From NCBI RefSeq assembly GCF_035998295.1, contig NZ_DASYHS010000101.1, positions 1 through 23,198 on the forward strand: a stretch of 23,198 bases of DNA, in the 5' to 3' direction. Both the position numbers and the translations under genes were made by a program. Every line of letters starts with the position of its first letter. The first letter of the stretch is position 1. Below are positions 7,963 to 15,752 of this stretch, piece after piece. The DNA comes from DASYHS01 sp035998295 (lineage in GTDB: Bacteria; Pseudomonadota; Alphaproteobacteria; Azospirillales; Azospirillaceae). The notes below the pieces were generated by a model. The model did no database searches and was not told where the DNA came from. It was given only the letters and a program-made list of their open reading frames with translations.

Positions 7963-8308
7963 TCATCGCGAAGAACATCCTCTGCCGATAATATGAGAAT
8001 TCCTTCTGCACATGGAAGGGCCGACGTGTCGGGATGCAGCCTCCGCCAGGGTACCTACCGACGGCCGGGGGGTCCTGCCCGCGGCGGGATGCCGCATGTC
8101 GGGCGGGACGGACGGGTTCCGAAATCCGTTCCGGAGATGGTCCGGCGACGGGCCGTAGCGGGCACCTTCTTCGTCAACACGGCCGGGACCATGGAGTTCC
8201 TACCTCGGAATATGACGCACGAAGGCCCGGCCGTCATGGACGGCCGGGCCTTCGAACCGGCAGGGAAAGCCGGTCAGCTGGAGTACCGGCCCGGCGGGCC
8301 GGCATGGC
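7963..8308. other. Non-coding stretch between phasin and clpS
   Basis: No convincing gene is present in these 346 bases. The clpS-proximal part (about 7980-8010) is AT-richer, with a TATTAT hexamer on the minus strand that could be a -10 for clpSA, but no good -35 pairs with it. The middle (about 8070-8108) has an imperfect GC-rich inverted repeat (GTCCTGCCCG against CGGGCGGGAC, one wobble). The phasin-proximal end contains the perfect hairpin listed at 8221-8253. Forward frames crossing this stretch have no ribosome site or recognisable product. Confidence 0.5.
8221..8253 (-). terminator. GC-rich perfect hairpin 3' of the phasin gene
   Basis: The arms GAAGGCCCGGCCGTC (8221-8235) and GACGGCCGGGCCTTC (8239-8253) are perfectly complementary over 15 bp around a 3-base loop. 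It lies 55 bases past the phasin stop on the minus strand. There is no U tract on either side, so it may be an mRNA 3'-end stabiliser or a U-less terminator and not a classical intrinsic terminator. Confidence 0.6.
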
Positions 8309-8797
8309 TCAAGCGGCGACGGGCTTTGCAAACTTCTCGACCGTCGCGCTGACGCGGGCACTGATCGGCTCCAGGGCCTCGTTGGCGACCTTCACCGACA
8401 GCTCGGACAGCTTCACGCTCTCGTTGAGAACGTTGTCCAGCGACGTGCGGGCATACTCGTTCTGCAGGGATACGAGTTCGGTCAGCGTCCTGACCCCGAG
8501 CATCGCCTTGCCGGTCGCCGCCCCCGTCTCGAAGCTGGCCTGGGCGAAGCCGAACATCGCGCGACTCAGCTCTTCCATGCCCTTCGCGACGATCGTGCCG
8601 GACTGGACGAGGGCATCGACGTTCTGCTTCCCGAACGCGGCGAACTCGCCGTAGTTCTTGAAGAAATTCTGGCCCGCCTGCTCGAGGCGCCCCTGAGACA
8701 GGCCGAAAGCCTGCTCATAACCCTTCAGCACGGCATCCTGCCCGGTCTTGAGCGTGGCCTTCGCGGTGTCTTCGGTCTTCGGTGAACGGGTCGGCAT
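8309..8797 (-). CDS. Phasin family protein (PHA granule-associated, Phasin_2 type)
   Basis: This 162-residue, amphipathic, all-helical protein lacks signal peptide and Cys. The pattern KGYEQAFGLSQGRLEQAGQNFFKNYGEFAAFGKQNVDALVQSG and EYARTSLDNVLNESVKLSELS, read as separate segments, is characteristic of alphaproteobacterial phasins, which coat polyhydroxyalkanoate granules and control their size. The C-terminal Ala/Val-rich tail (KFAKPVAA) is usual. It starts at ATG 8797 with AAGGAG about nine bases upstream. It is monocistronic, with its own promoter and two putative PhaR operators in the leader and a hairpin after the stop. Related phasins have also been recruited for other roles, so storage function is an inference, but the PhaR-type sites support it. 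Confidence 0.88.
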   Translation of the reverse strand: MPTRSPKTEDTAKATLKTGQDAVLKGYEQAFGLSQGRLEQAGQNFFKNYGEFAAFGKQNVDALVQSGTIVAKGMEELSRAMFGFAQASFETGAATGKAMLGVRTLTELVSLQNEYARTSLDNVLNESVKLSELSVKVANEALEPISARVSATVEKFAKPVAA

Positions 8798-8912
8798 GTC
8801 GATCGGCTCCTTCCTCGGACGGCCGGCGCATTGCGCGGCCGAGTTGCGGGCCGCCGCCCGCGGGACGGCGTCGTCGGCCTAGCCTATGCCGGCATCACGA
8901 CGCCAAAGCGTT

Positions 8913-8927
8913 TGCTGCACTGCAGCA
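8913..8927. promoter_or_regulatory. Putative PhaR operator, downstream site
   Basis: The palindrome TGCTGCACTGCAGCA has 7-bp arms around one base. It contains CTGC-N3-GCAG, the half-site arrangement described for Rhodobacter PhaR, and TGCACTGCAGCA (8916-8927), which fits the Bradyrhizobium PhaR consensus TGCRNYGCASMA as I recall it. It lies directly after the predicted phasin -10 (8935-8940), covering the expected transcription start, a position suited to repression by PhaR when no polymer is available to titrate it. Confidence 0.65.
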
Positions 8928-8934
8928 TGACCGT

Positions 8935-8963
8935 CATGTATGGGTCCCGAGCGCTCCCGTCAA
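8935..8963 (-). promoter_or_regulatory. Predicted sigma70-type promoter of the phasin gene
   Basis: On the minus strand, TTGACG (8958-8963) and TACATG (8935-8940) are separated by 17 bases. A seven-A run on that strand (8965-8971) immediately upstream of the -35 could act as an UP element. The -35 is strong; the -10 is weak (3 of 6 consensus bases). Transcription would start near 8928, giving a leader of about 130 bases. Confidence 0.5.
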
Positions 8964-8969
8964 GTTTTT

Positions 8970-8984
8970 TTGTGCGCCGCACAA
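8970..8984. promoter_or_regulatory. Putative PhaR operator, upstream site
   Basis: The palindrome TTGTGCGCCGCACAA has 7-bp arms around one base. Its 3' twelve bases TGCGCCGCACAA (8973-8984) fit the recalled PhaR consensus TGCRNYGCASMA at every position. It sits just upstream of the phasin -35, 57 bases centre-to-centre from the downstream site, so the two sites bracket the promoter. It is also 119 bases upstream of the divergent carboxypeptidase start. Confidence 0.6.
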
Positions 8985-9102
8985 CCACTTTCGAGCACGC
9001 GTGCGCCCAACGGAGCCTTCTACCCCACCCGATCGAGGCTAGTTCGAATACGTCGAATTAACGAATGAATGCTAGACACTGATTCAACAGAGATTTACGT
9101 TT

Positions 9103-10422
9103 GTGGTCAAATTTGGGCGAATCGGTGTTCGGGGGGCACACGTAACCGTGATTGACCGGGTTTCCTCACTGGTCGGCCGGGCCGGCTTGGCTTTCCTCGT
9201 AGCGCTGGCGCTCGTGCTTTCGGGCGGATCGCGCGAGGTGGCCGCCAAATATGCAGCCATCGTCATCGACGCGGACACCGGCAGGGTTCTCCACGCGGAG
9301 AATGCGGATATACCTTATTTCCCCGCCTCCCTGACGAAAATGATGACGCTCTATCTCACCTTCGAGGCCTTGGACGCCGGGCGCATCAAGCTCGACACGC
9401 CTTTGCGGGTGTCGCCCAAGGCGGCGAAGCAAGCGCCGACCAAGCTGGGGCTGCGCCCGGGGAGCACGATCCGGGTCGAGGAGGCGATCCTCGGCCTCGT
9501 GACCAAGTCGGCCAACGACGCCGCCGTGGTGCTGGCGGAGGGGCTGAGCGGCAGCGAGGCCGATTTTGCCGCCCTGATGACCAGGAAGGCCCGTGCACTC
9601 GGCATGGGCCGGACCACCTTCCGGAATCCCCATGGCCTTCCGGACGCAAGGCAACGCTCGACCGCGCGCGACATGGCGACGCTGTCGCGCGCCCTGATCC
9701 ACGATTTTCCAGAGCGCTATCATTATTTCAGCCGGGCCAGCTTCACCTATGCCGGCGTCACCCATCGCAGCCACAACCGCCTGATGGCGCGTTATGACGG
9801 CATGGACGGGCTGAAGACCGGCTACACCCGCGCGTCCGGCTTCAATCTCGCGTCCTCGGCCGTCCGCCATGGCCGACGCCTGATCGGCGTCGTGTTCGGC
9901 GGCCGCTCGGCGGCGACGCGCGACAAGCGCATGGAGGTCCTGCTGGACCAAGCGTTCGAACGCGTGCGCAAGGAGGGCCCCCTCGTCGCGTTCCTGCCGC
10001 CCCTGCCCGGCCACAAGCCCGGCCAGGGCGGTGCGCTGCCGCGCATCGTTCCCGGAGAAGCGGTGGCGCTCGCCTCGCTGGTACCCGTCGACGGGCAGGC
10101 GCTGGATGCGCTGACCGAGCGCCTGGCCGACGTCGCGACGGTCGGCGAGGGCGACACCGATCCCGCCGGCAAATGGGGGATCCAGGTCGGCGCGTTCTCC
10201 GACGAGGAGACGAGCCGCCGCGCCGTCCGGGCGGCGGCGGCGGCGGTACCCGCCTTGCTGGCCGGCACCGCCGAGCAACTGAGCGCGGTACGCAACGACA
10301 ACGGACTGCTCTATCGGGCACGGCTCGTCGGTCTCGTGGAGGCCGATGCCCGCGCCGCCTGCAGCCAGCTGTCCAGTGCCGGCATCGCCTGCCTGCCGAT
10401 CGGCCCGGCCGACGGCACCTGA
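9103..10422 (+). CDS. D-alanyl-D-alanine carboxypeptidase (peptidase S11, PBP5/DacF type) with SPOR domain
   Basis: This 439-residue penicillin-binding enzyme trims the terminal D-Ala of peptidoglycan stem peptides. The three active-site motifs are present: SLTK at 76-79 (nucleophile Ser76), SAN at 136-138 and KTG at 238-240. An N-terminal hydrophobic segment (about 28-42, FLVALALVLSGG) with cleavage likely after VAA directs export. The last ~85 residues from KWGIQVGAF are a SPOR domain, which binds denuded glycan at the division site. This fusion is common in alphaproteobacteria. The C-terminal amphipathic membrane anchor of E. coli PBP5 is absent. The start is uncertain: GTG 9103 gives a long n-region, while GTG 9148 gives a more typical signal peptide. 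It diverges from the phasin gene. Confidence 0.92.
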   Translation: MVKFGRIGVRGAHVTVIDRVSSLVGRAGLAFLVALALVLSGGSREVAAKYAAIVIDADTGRVLHAENADIPYFPASLTKMMTLYLTFEALDAGRIKLDTPLRVSPKAAKQAPTKLGLRPGSTIRVEEAILGLVTKSANDAAVVLAEGLSGSEADFAALMTRKARALGMGRTTFRNPHGLPDARQRSTARDMATLSRALIHDFPERYHYFSRASFTYAGVTHRSHNRLMARYDGMDGLKTGYTRASGFNLASSAVRHGRRLIGVVFGGRSAATRDKRMEVLLDQAFERVRKEGPLVAFLPPLPGHKPGQGGALPRIVPGEAVALASLVPVDGQALDALTERLADVATVGEGDTDPAGKWGIQVGAFSDEETSRRAVRAAAAAVPALLAGTAEQLSAVRNDNGLLYRARLVGLVEADARAACSQLSSAGIACLPIGPADGT

Positions 10423-10431
10423 GGACGTCAT

Positions 10432-10456
10432 CCTCTTCCGGCCCGCGCGGGAGAGG
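10432..10456. terminator. Imperfect hairpin between convergent genes
   Basis: CCTCTTCC (10432-10439) pairs with GGGAGAGG (10449-10456) with one G-U or A-C position, around a GC-rich 9-base loop. It occupies most of the 39-base gap between the carboxypeptidase and phosphomannomutase stop codons. There is no U tract, so it is a weak candidate for a bidirectional terminator. Confidence 0.35.
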
Positions 10457-10461
10457 AGACC

Positions 10462-11847
10462 TCAGAAGCCCGGCGGCGTCGCTATGCCGCTCTGACGGAG
10501 CTGGTCCCTCAGCATCCCCTTCAATGCCTCCAGGCCGGCCTCGCTGAACGCCTCGGCCCGGGCTACCAGCACATCCTGGGTGTTGGAGGCACGCAGCAGC
10601 CACCAGCCGTCTTCGGTCGTGACACGCACGCCGTCGATGTCGTTCACGTCGGCACCGGCAGCCTTCAGCCTCGCCTTCACCTCATCGACGACCGCGAACT
10701 TGCGCTCCTCGTCGACCTGGAAGCGCGTCTCGGGCGTGTTGAGGACCGGCGGCAGGCGGTCCCGCAGTTCCGCCAGCGTCCGGCCGGACTTCGACAGCAA
10801 CGATACGAGCCGGATGCCGCAGTAGATCGCATCGTCGAAACCGTACCACTTGTCGGCGAAGAAGATGTGCCCGCTCATCTCGCCGGCCAGCGGCGCGCCG
10901 GTCTCGGCCATCTTGGCCTTGAGCAGCGAATGCCCGGTCTTCCACATCAGCGGCTTGCCGCCCAGGCGCGCGATCTCGTCGAACAGCGTCTGGCTCGCCT
11001 TGACGTCGGCGATCACGGTGGCACCGGGATGGTCGGCCAGCACCTCCGAGGCATAGATCGCGACGAGCTGGTCGCCCCAGACGATCCGTCCCTGGGCGTC
11101 GATCGCACCGATGCGGTCGCCGTCGCCGTCGAAGGCGATCCCGAGGTCGCAGCCGTGCTCGGCCACCGCCTTCTGCAGGTCGACGAGGTTCTCCGCGACC
11201 GTCGGGTCCGGATGATGGTTCGGGAAGCGGCCGTCGATGTCGGCATACAGCAGAACGTGCTCTCCCGGCAGCCGCTCGGCCACGCGGCGCAGCATCTCGC
11301 CCGTCGCGCCGTTCCCGGCATCCCAGGCGACCTTGAGGTCGCGCGGCCCCTCGTAATCGCGCAACAACCGGGCGACGTAGGCGTCGCGGACGTCGACCTG
11401 CTCCGAACTGCCCTGCCCCTGCACGAAGTCCGCCTTGGCGGCGATCTCGCCGAGTTCCAGGATCATGCGCCCGTAGACCGGCCCCTTGCCGAGCATCATC
11501 TTGATGCCGTTGTATTCCGGCGGGTTGTGGGAGCCGGTGATCATCACGCCGGCGGCGGCCTCCCGGTCGCGGACCGCGAAATACAGCATCGGCGTCGGGC
11601 CGAGGCCGATCCTCTCGACGTGCAGGCCGGTCGAGGCCAGCCCTTCGACCAGCGCCGCCTCCAGCTCGGGCGAGCTCTCGCGCCCGTCGTAGCCGACGCA
11701 GACGCGCTTGCCGCCTCCACGCACAACGACCGTGCCGAAAGCCCGGCCCACCGCGCGCGCATCCGCCGCGTCCAGGGTCTTGCCGACGATGCCCCGGATG
11801 TCGTACTCGCGCAGGACCGTGGGATGGAACTCGTGCGCCTCGCTCAT
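10462..11847 (-). CDS. Phosphomannomutase/phosphoglucomutase (AlgC-type alpha-D-phosphohexomutase)
   Basis: This 461-residue enzyme interconverts hexose 6- and 1-phosphates. The four-domain signature is intact: REYDIRGI at 13-20, the phosphoserine loop MITGSHNP with Ser106, the Mg-binding DGDGDR with Asp240/242/244, and the sugar-recognition loop GEMSGH with Glu323. The length matches bifunctional PMM/PGM (about 460), and the GEMSGH loop is typical of that subgroup and not of GlmM. The start is ATG 11847; GAGAAGG lies about nine bases upstream and the ATG overlaps the ugd stop by 4 bases (ATGA). It is the last gene of galU-ugd-pmm, so it would feed glucose-1-P to GalU and mannose-1-P to GDP-mannose synthesis. 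Confidence 0.93.
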   Translation of the reverse strand: MSEAHEFHPTVLREYDIRGIVGKTLDAADARAVGRAFGTVVVRGGGKRVCVGYDGRESSPELEAALVEGLASTGLHVERIGLGPTPMLYFAVRDREAAAGVMITGSHNPPEYNGIKMMLGKGPVYGRMILELGEIAAKADFVQGQGSSEQVDVRDAYVARLLRDYEGPRDLKVAWDAGNGATGEMLRRVAERLPGEHVLLYADIDGRFPNHHPDPTVAENLVDLQKAVAEHGCDLGIAFDGDGDRIGAIDAQGRIVWGDQLVAIYASEVLADHPGATVIADVKASQTLFDEIARLGGKPLMWKTGHSLLKAKMAETGAPLAGEMSGHIFFADKWYGFDDAIYCGIRLVSLLSKSGRTLAELRDRLPPVLNTPETRFQVDEERKFAVVDEVKARLKAAGADVNDIDGVRVTTEDGWWLLRASNTQDVLVARAEAFSEAGLEALKGMLRDQLRQSGIATPPGF

Positions 11848-13187
11848 GTCAGCACCTTCTCGACGGCGTTCAGCATCAGCCGGGACGGCCGGCCGACGCA
11901 GCTGTAGCTGAAGCCGGCCATCTCCATGTCCTCGGGATTGTACACGTTCCTGAGATCGACCATCACGGGCGCCTTCATCAGCTCGCGCACCCGCTTCAGG
12001 TCGAGAGCCCGGAACTCGTTCCATTCCGTCAAGATCGTCACCGCGTCGGCGTCGGCCAGCGCGTCATAGGCGCTCTCGCACCAGGTCACCCCGGGAAGGA
12101 GCTTGGTCGCCTCCTCCATGCCCGCCGGGTCGTAGGCGCGCACCGTCGCCCCCGCCTCCTGGAGCGCGGGAATGACGTCCAGGGACGGCGCGTCGCGCAT
12201 GTCGTCGGTGTTGGGCTTGAAGGAGACGCCGAGGACGGCGATCGTCCGCCCCTTCACCGACCCGCCGCACGCCTCGACGATCCGGGACGCCATCGCCTTC
12301 TTGCGCTTGTCGTTGACGTCGACCACTGTCTCGACGATGCGGAGCGGCGAGCCGTAGTCCTGCCCCGTGCGCACCAGGGCCAGCGTGTCCTTCGGGAAGC
12401 AGGAGCCGCCGTAGCCGGGGCCCGGATGCAGGAACTTTCGCCCGATCCGCCCGTCGAGACCGATGCCCTTGGCGACGTCGTGGACGTCCGCCCCGACCTT
12501 CTCGCACAGGTCGGCGATCTCGTTGATGAAGGTGATCTTGGTCGCGAGGAAGGTGTTGGCGGCATACTTGATCATCTCCGCCGTCTCGAGCGACGTCGTG
12601 ACGATCGGCGTCTCGATCAGGAAGAGGGGACGGTAAAGCGCCCGCATCACCGCGCGCGCGCGGTCGCTGTCCGTCCCGATCACGACCCGGTCGGGCCGCA
12701 TGAAGTCGCCGATCGCCGAGCCCTCGCGCAGGAACTCGGGATTCGAGGCGACGTCGAACTCCGCGTCGGGACGGGTGCGGCGCACGATGCGCGCGACCTC
12801 GCGGCCGGTGCCGACCGGCACGGTCGACTTGGTCACGATCACGGTATAGCCCTTGAGGTAGAGCGCGATCTCCTCGGCGGCCGCGTAGACGTAGCTGAGG
12901 TCCGCATGGCCGTCGCCGCGCCGGGACGGCGTCCCGACCGCGATGAACACGGCGTCCGCCTCCGGAACCGCGTGCTCGATGTCGGTGGTGAAGCCAAGGC
13001 GCCCGGCCTTGACGTTCTTGGCGACCAAGTCGTCGAGCCCGGGTTCGTAGATCGGGATCTCGCCCCGCCTCAGCCGCTCGATCTTGGCGGCGTCCTTGTC
13101 GACGCACATCGTCGACACGCCGAACTCGGAGAAACAGGCGCCGGACACGAGCCCGACATATCCCGTGCCAATGACGGCGATCCGCAT
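11844..13187 (-). CDS. ugd: UDP-glucose 6-dehydrogenase
   Basis: This 447-residue enzyme is the NAD-dependent four-electron oxidase that makes UDP-glucuronate from UDP-glucose. The Rossmann motif GTGYVG is at residues 7-12, the nucleotide-sugar region VTKSTVPVGT at about 118-127, and the catalytic Cys263 lies in GPGYGGSCFPKDT. The C-terminal domain includes GVSFKPNTDDMRDAPS. The start is ATG 13187 with AAGGAG 7 bases upstream; the open frame continues upstream into galU but without family similarity. Its gap to galU is 28 bases, and its stop overlaps the phosphohexomutase start. GDP-mannose dehydrogenase is the closest alternative, but linkage to galU favours UDP-glucose. Confidence 0.94.
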   Translation of the reverse strand: MRIAVIGTGYVGLVSGACFSEFGVSTMCVDKDAAKIERLRRGEIPIYEPGLDDLVAKNVKAGRLGFTTDIEHAVPEADAVFIAVGTPSRRGDGHADLSYVYAAAEEIALYLKGYTVIVTKSTVPVGTGREVARIVRRTRPDAEFDVASNPEFLREGSAIGDFMRPDRVVIGTDSDRARAVMRALYRPLFLIETPIVTTSLETAEMIKYAANTFLATKITFINEIADLCEKVGADVHDVAKGIGLDGRIGRKFLHPGPGYGGSCFPKDTLALVRTGQDYGSPLRIVETVVDVNDKRKKAMASRIVEACGGSVKGRTIAVLGVSFKPNTDDMRDAPSLDVIPALQEAGATVRAYDPAGMEEATKLLPGVTWCESAYDALADADAVTILTEWNEFRALDLKRVRELMKAPVMVDLRNVYNPEDMEMAGFSYSCVGRPSRLMLNAVEKVLT

Positions 13188-13215
13188 GAAGGTCTCCTTG
13201 GATTTTCCGTCGCTT

Positions 13216-14085
13216 CTACAGCAGCCGCCCGATCGCGGCGCGAACCTTGTCGGCCATATCGGGACGCTGGAGGGCGAACGCGATGTTGGCCTCCAGGAAG
13301 CCGATCTTGTCGCCGCAGTCGTAGCGCGTGCCCTCGAAACGCAGCCCATGGAAAGGCTGGCGGCCGATCAGCCGGGCCATGCTGTCGGTCAGCTGGATCT
13401 CGCCGCCGGCCCCGCGCTCCTGGCGGTCCAGTTCGGTGAACACATCCGGCTGGAGGATGTAGCGCCCGATGATCGAGAGCGTCGAAGGCGCGTCCTCCGG
13501 CTTCGGCTTCTCGACCAGCCCCCGGATCGAGGCGAGGCGGCCGTCGTCGCGCTCGACGTCCAGGATGCCGTAGCGGCTGGTGTGCTCGCGCGGGACGTCG
13601 ACCACGGCGACGACGTTGCCGCCGACCGCGTCGTAGGCCTCGACCATCTGCTTCAGGCAGGGCGTCCCCGCCAGCACGACGTCGTCGGGCAGCAGCACCG
13701 CGAAGGGCTCGTCGCCGACCAGCTCGCGCGCGCACCAGACCGCGTGCCCGAGGCCGAGGGGCTGCTGCTGGCGGGTATAGAACAGTTTGCCCGAGCCGAT
13801 CTCGGTGGCCTGGACCGCCTCGAGGGCTTCGCGCTTGCCGCGCGCCTCGAGCAGCCGGTTGAGGTCGCCGCTGATGTCGAAATGGTCCTCGATCGCGCTC
13901 TTGCCCTGGCTCGTGACGAAGATGATGTCCTCGATGCCGGCCGCCCTGGCCTCCTCCACCGCGTGCTGGATCAGCGGCTTGTCGACCAGAGGCAGCATCT
14001 CCTTGGGAATGGCCTTGGTCGCCGGCAGGAAGCGCGTCCCCATTCCCGCGACCGGAAACACCGCCTTGCGCACTCGTCTAGCCAT
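13216..14085 (-). CDS. galU: UTP--glucose-1-phosphate uridylyltransferase
   Basis: This 289-residue enzyme makes UDP-glucose from UTP and glucose-1-phosphate. The nucleotidyltransferase signature GMGTRFLPATKAIPKEMLP is at residues 14-32, with KPLIQHAVEEA next. LLPDDV and VEKPKPEDAPS follow, and the C-terminal FEGTRYDCGDKIGFLEANI is diagnostic for GalU and not for the glucose-1-P thymidylyl- or CTP-dependent relatives. The length matches E. coli GalU (302) and other bacterial GalU. The ATG is at 14085, with a weak AGAGAG ribosome site. It is the first gene of a three-gene operon for nucleotide-sugar supply, pointing to capsule, exopolysaccharide or LPS synthesis elsewhere on the genome. Confidence 0.95.
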   Translation of the reverse strand: MARRVRKAVFPVAGMGTRFLPATKAIPKEMLPLVDKPLIQHAVEEARAAGIEDIIFVTSQGKSAIEDHFDISGDLNRLLEARGKREALEAVQATEIGSGKLFYTRQQQPLGLGHAVWCARELVGDEPFAVLLPDDVVLAGTPCLKQMVEAYDAVGGNVVAVVDVPREHTSRYGILDVERDDGRLASIRGLVEKPKPEDAPSTLSIIGRYILQPDVFTELDRQERGAGGEIQLTDSMARLIGRQPFHGLRFEGTRYDCGDKIGFLEANIAFALQRPDMADKVRAAIGRLL

Positions 14086-14138
14086 CGGACTCTCTGTTCT
14101 GTGCTGATACCGGGGCGAAACCCAGGAACGGATCTAGC

Positions 14139-14187
14139 GTTGCACCTTCGGGCGGATTTTCTGCCACGGGATTACGGCGGGTGCAAC
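14139..14187. repeat. Inverted repeat upstream of galU
   Basis: GTTGCACC (14139-14146) and GGTGCAAC (14180-14187) are perfect 8-bp arms 33 bases apart. They lie between the J-domain gene stop and the galU start, both on the minus strand. It could be a dyad operator for the galU operon or a stem ending the upstream transcript; no U tract follows. It is only a pattern observation. Confidence 0.35.
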
Positions 14188-14194
14188 TAACCCA

Positions 14195-14950
14195 TTAAGA
14201 ACCCAAGAGTATATCCTTGGCCTGATTGATCTTGGCCGCAAGATAGGTGGACCCCCCCTGATCGGGGTGGATCTTGAGCATCAGGCGACGATGGGCTTCC
14301 TTTATCGCCTCGGGAGGCGCACCCGGCTCGACCCCGAGGATTTCGTAGGCCTCCTCCCGGGTCATCGCGGACGAGCCGCCACGACCGCCGCCACCGCCGC
14401 CCCCGGCTCCGCCGCCCGCGGTCCCCTGCTCCGGGCCCGCGCCGGCCCCCGAACCGGCGCCGGTTCCCCGCCAGTCAGGCCTGTTACGGTCGAGATAGGC
14501 CTCCAGGACCGCGACCGATTGCGCGTCGGCGCTGCGGCAGGCATCCAGCAGGTCCAGGATGTCCTCGGTCGAAAGCTGGTCCAGGTTGCGTCCTGCATGC
14601 GGCCCCTGGACGACCTCGCCCCACATGGCGCCGGTGTCGTGGTCGAGGTGCATGTGCAGGAAGCGGGTGCGGATGCTCGACGTCTGACCCTGCGCCGGCC
14701 CGGCCGCGGCCTTGAGCCGGTTGACGACCGTCCGCCAACGCGCGACCAGCGGGAACAGGAACGCGGCCACGGCGACCGCCAGGCCGAGCCGCCCGGTCAC
14801 GGTCATCACGATCAGGGCGACGACGCCGATGATGATCAGGAACCACCGGAGGCCGCGGGCGAGTATGCGCGGATCGGCATCCGCGAAGGCCCGGACCAGG
14901 AGATAGCCGCCGACGAACAGCGCGATGCCGAGGACGAAGAACGGCAGCAT
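14195..14950 (-). CDS. Membrane-anchored J-domain (DnaJ-like) protein
   Basis: This 251-residue protein has two hydrophobic helices (about 2-21 and 34-70) anchoring it in the inner membrane, a soluble helical region (about 85-165, with STEDILDLLDACRSADAQSV), a very flexible Gly-rich linker (about 165-193, long Gly runs) and a C-terminal J-domain. The J-domain starts TREEAYEILGVEPGAPPEAIKEAHRRL and has the essential HPD at 228-230, so it should stimulate an Hsp70 ATPase at the cytoplasmic face. The layout resembles TIM14/DjlC-like C-terminal J-proteins, not DnaJ itself, which has an N-terminal J-domain and zinc fingers. It follows the VWA gene by 9 bases and is the second gene of that operon. 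Confidence 0.88.
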   Translation of the reverse strand: MLPFFVLGIALFVGGYLLVRAFADADPRILARGLRWFLIIIGVVALIVMTVTGRLGLAVAVAAFLFPLVARWRTVVNRLKAAAGPAQGQTSSIRTRFLHMHLDHDTGAMWGEVVQGPHAGRNLDQLSTEDILDLLDACRSADAQSVAVLEAYLDRNRPDWRGTGAGSGAGAGPEQGTAGGGAGGGGGGGRGGSSAMTREEAYEILGVEPGAPPEAIKEAHRRLMLKIHPDQGGSTYLAAKINQAKDILLGS

Positions 14951-14959
14951 GCCCCGCCC

Positions 14960-15676
14960 TCAGCGCCGGCCCATCTGGCTCGTGAGCTGGCGGACCGCCT
15001 CCGCCTTGCCCCGGCCGTAGTCCTCGAGCGCCGGCCTGCCGCCGGCGGCGAAGACGGCGACCGCGCTCAGCAGGTCCTTGAGCTGCTGGGCGCTGCTGGC
15101 GTCGAACGGACAGTAGGCGCCGCCCGACAGCCGGGCGATCTGCCTGAAGGCGTTGCGCGCCACCGGCTCCCCGCCCTCGTGGAACATGAACACCGGCACG
15201 TTCAGCAGGCCGAGCTCGCCGGCGTGGTGGCACAGCCGGTCGACGTCCTCCTCCATGCAGTCCCCGACGAAGACCAGCGCGTTGACGCGGTTGCGCCCGG
15301 TCTCCTTGATCGCATGGGCGAGCACGCGGCCGATCTGCGTCTGGCCGCCCAGGCAGGTCACCGCCGTCATGCGGCTCAACAGGTCGCGCGCGTTCGAGAC
15401 CCAGGGGCTCGCCCGGCATTCCCGGAAGCCGCGGTAGAAGACGAGCTGCACGTCCAGGCCGCCCAGCGCGGCCGTCGCCTCGAACATCTGGGCCTGGATC
15501 TGGCAGGCCCGATCCCAGGTCGGCTGCCGGCTCGCCGTCGCGTCCATGCCGAACATGAGGCGGCCGCGCTCGCCCGAGGCCTTGTAGGACGGCGCGGACG
15601 CGACCTTGCGCAGGAAGGCGTCCACGTCGGCCTGGGAGGACCCGGATGTCGGTAGTGTCCGATCGTCGTCCGGCAT
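14960..15676 (-). CDS. VWA domain-containing protein
   Basis: This 238-residue soluble protein is almost entirely one von Willebrand factor A domain. A metal-ion-dependent adhesion site can be read: Asp45, Thr47 and Ser49 in DATAS (the usual DxSxS with Thr in the second place), Thr113 in GGQTQIG and Asp139 in VGDCMEED. There is no signal peptide or membrane helix, so it is intracellular. The ATG at 15676 is chosen because of AAGGGAG just upstream and because conserved sequence begins soon after; an in-frame upstream extension is possible but lacks a ribosome site. It forms a two-gene operon with the J-domain membrane protein. Intracellular VWA proteins often work with AAA+ ATPases or chaperones. 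The specific role here is unknown. Confidence 0.85.
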   Translation of the reverse strand: MPDDDRTLPTSGSSQADVDAFLRKVASAPSYKASGERGRLMFGMDATASRQPTWDRACQIQAQMFEATAALGGLDVQLVFYRGFRECRASPWVSNARDLLSRMTAVTCLGGQTQIGRVLAHAIKETGRNRVNALVFVGDCMEEDVDRLCHHAGELGLLNVPVFMFHEGGEPVARNAFRQIARLSGGAYCPFDASSAQQLKDLLSAVAVFAAGGRPALEDYGRGKAEAVRQLTSQMGRR

Positions 15677-15752
15677 GGCTGCTCCCTTTTCCCGCAGGCC
15701 CCGGGGATCTCCGACGGCTCCCGTCCCGGGACTGCCCAACCGCGTTCAGGTC

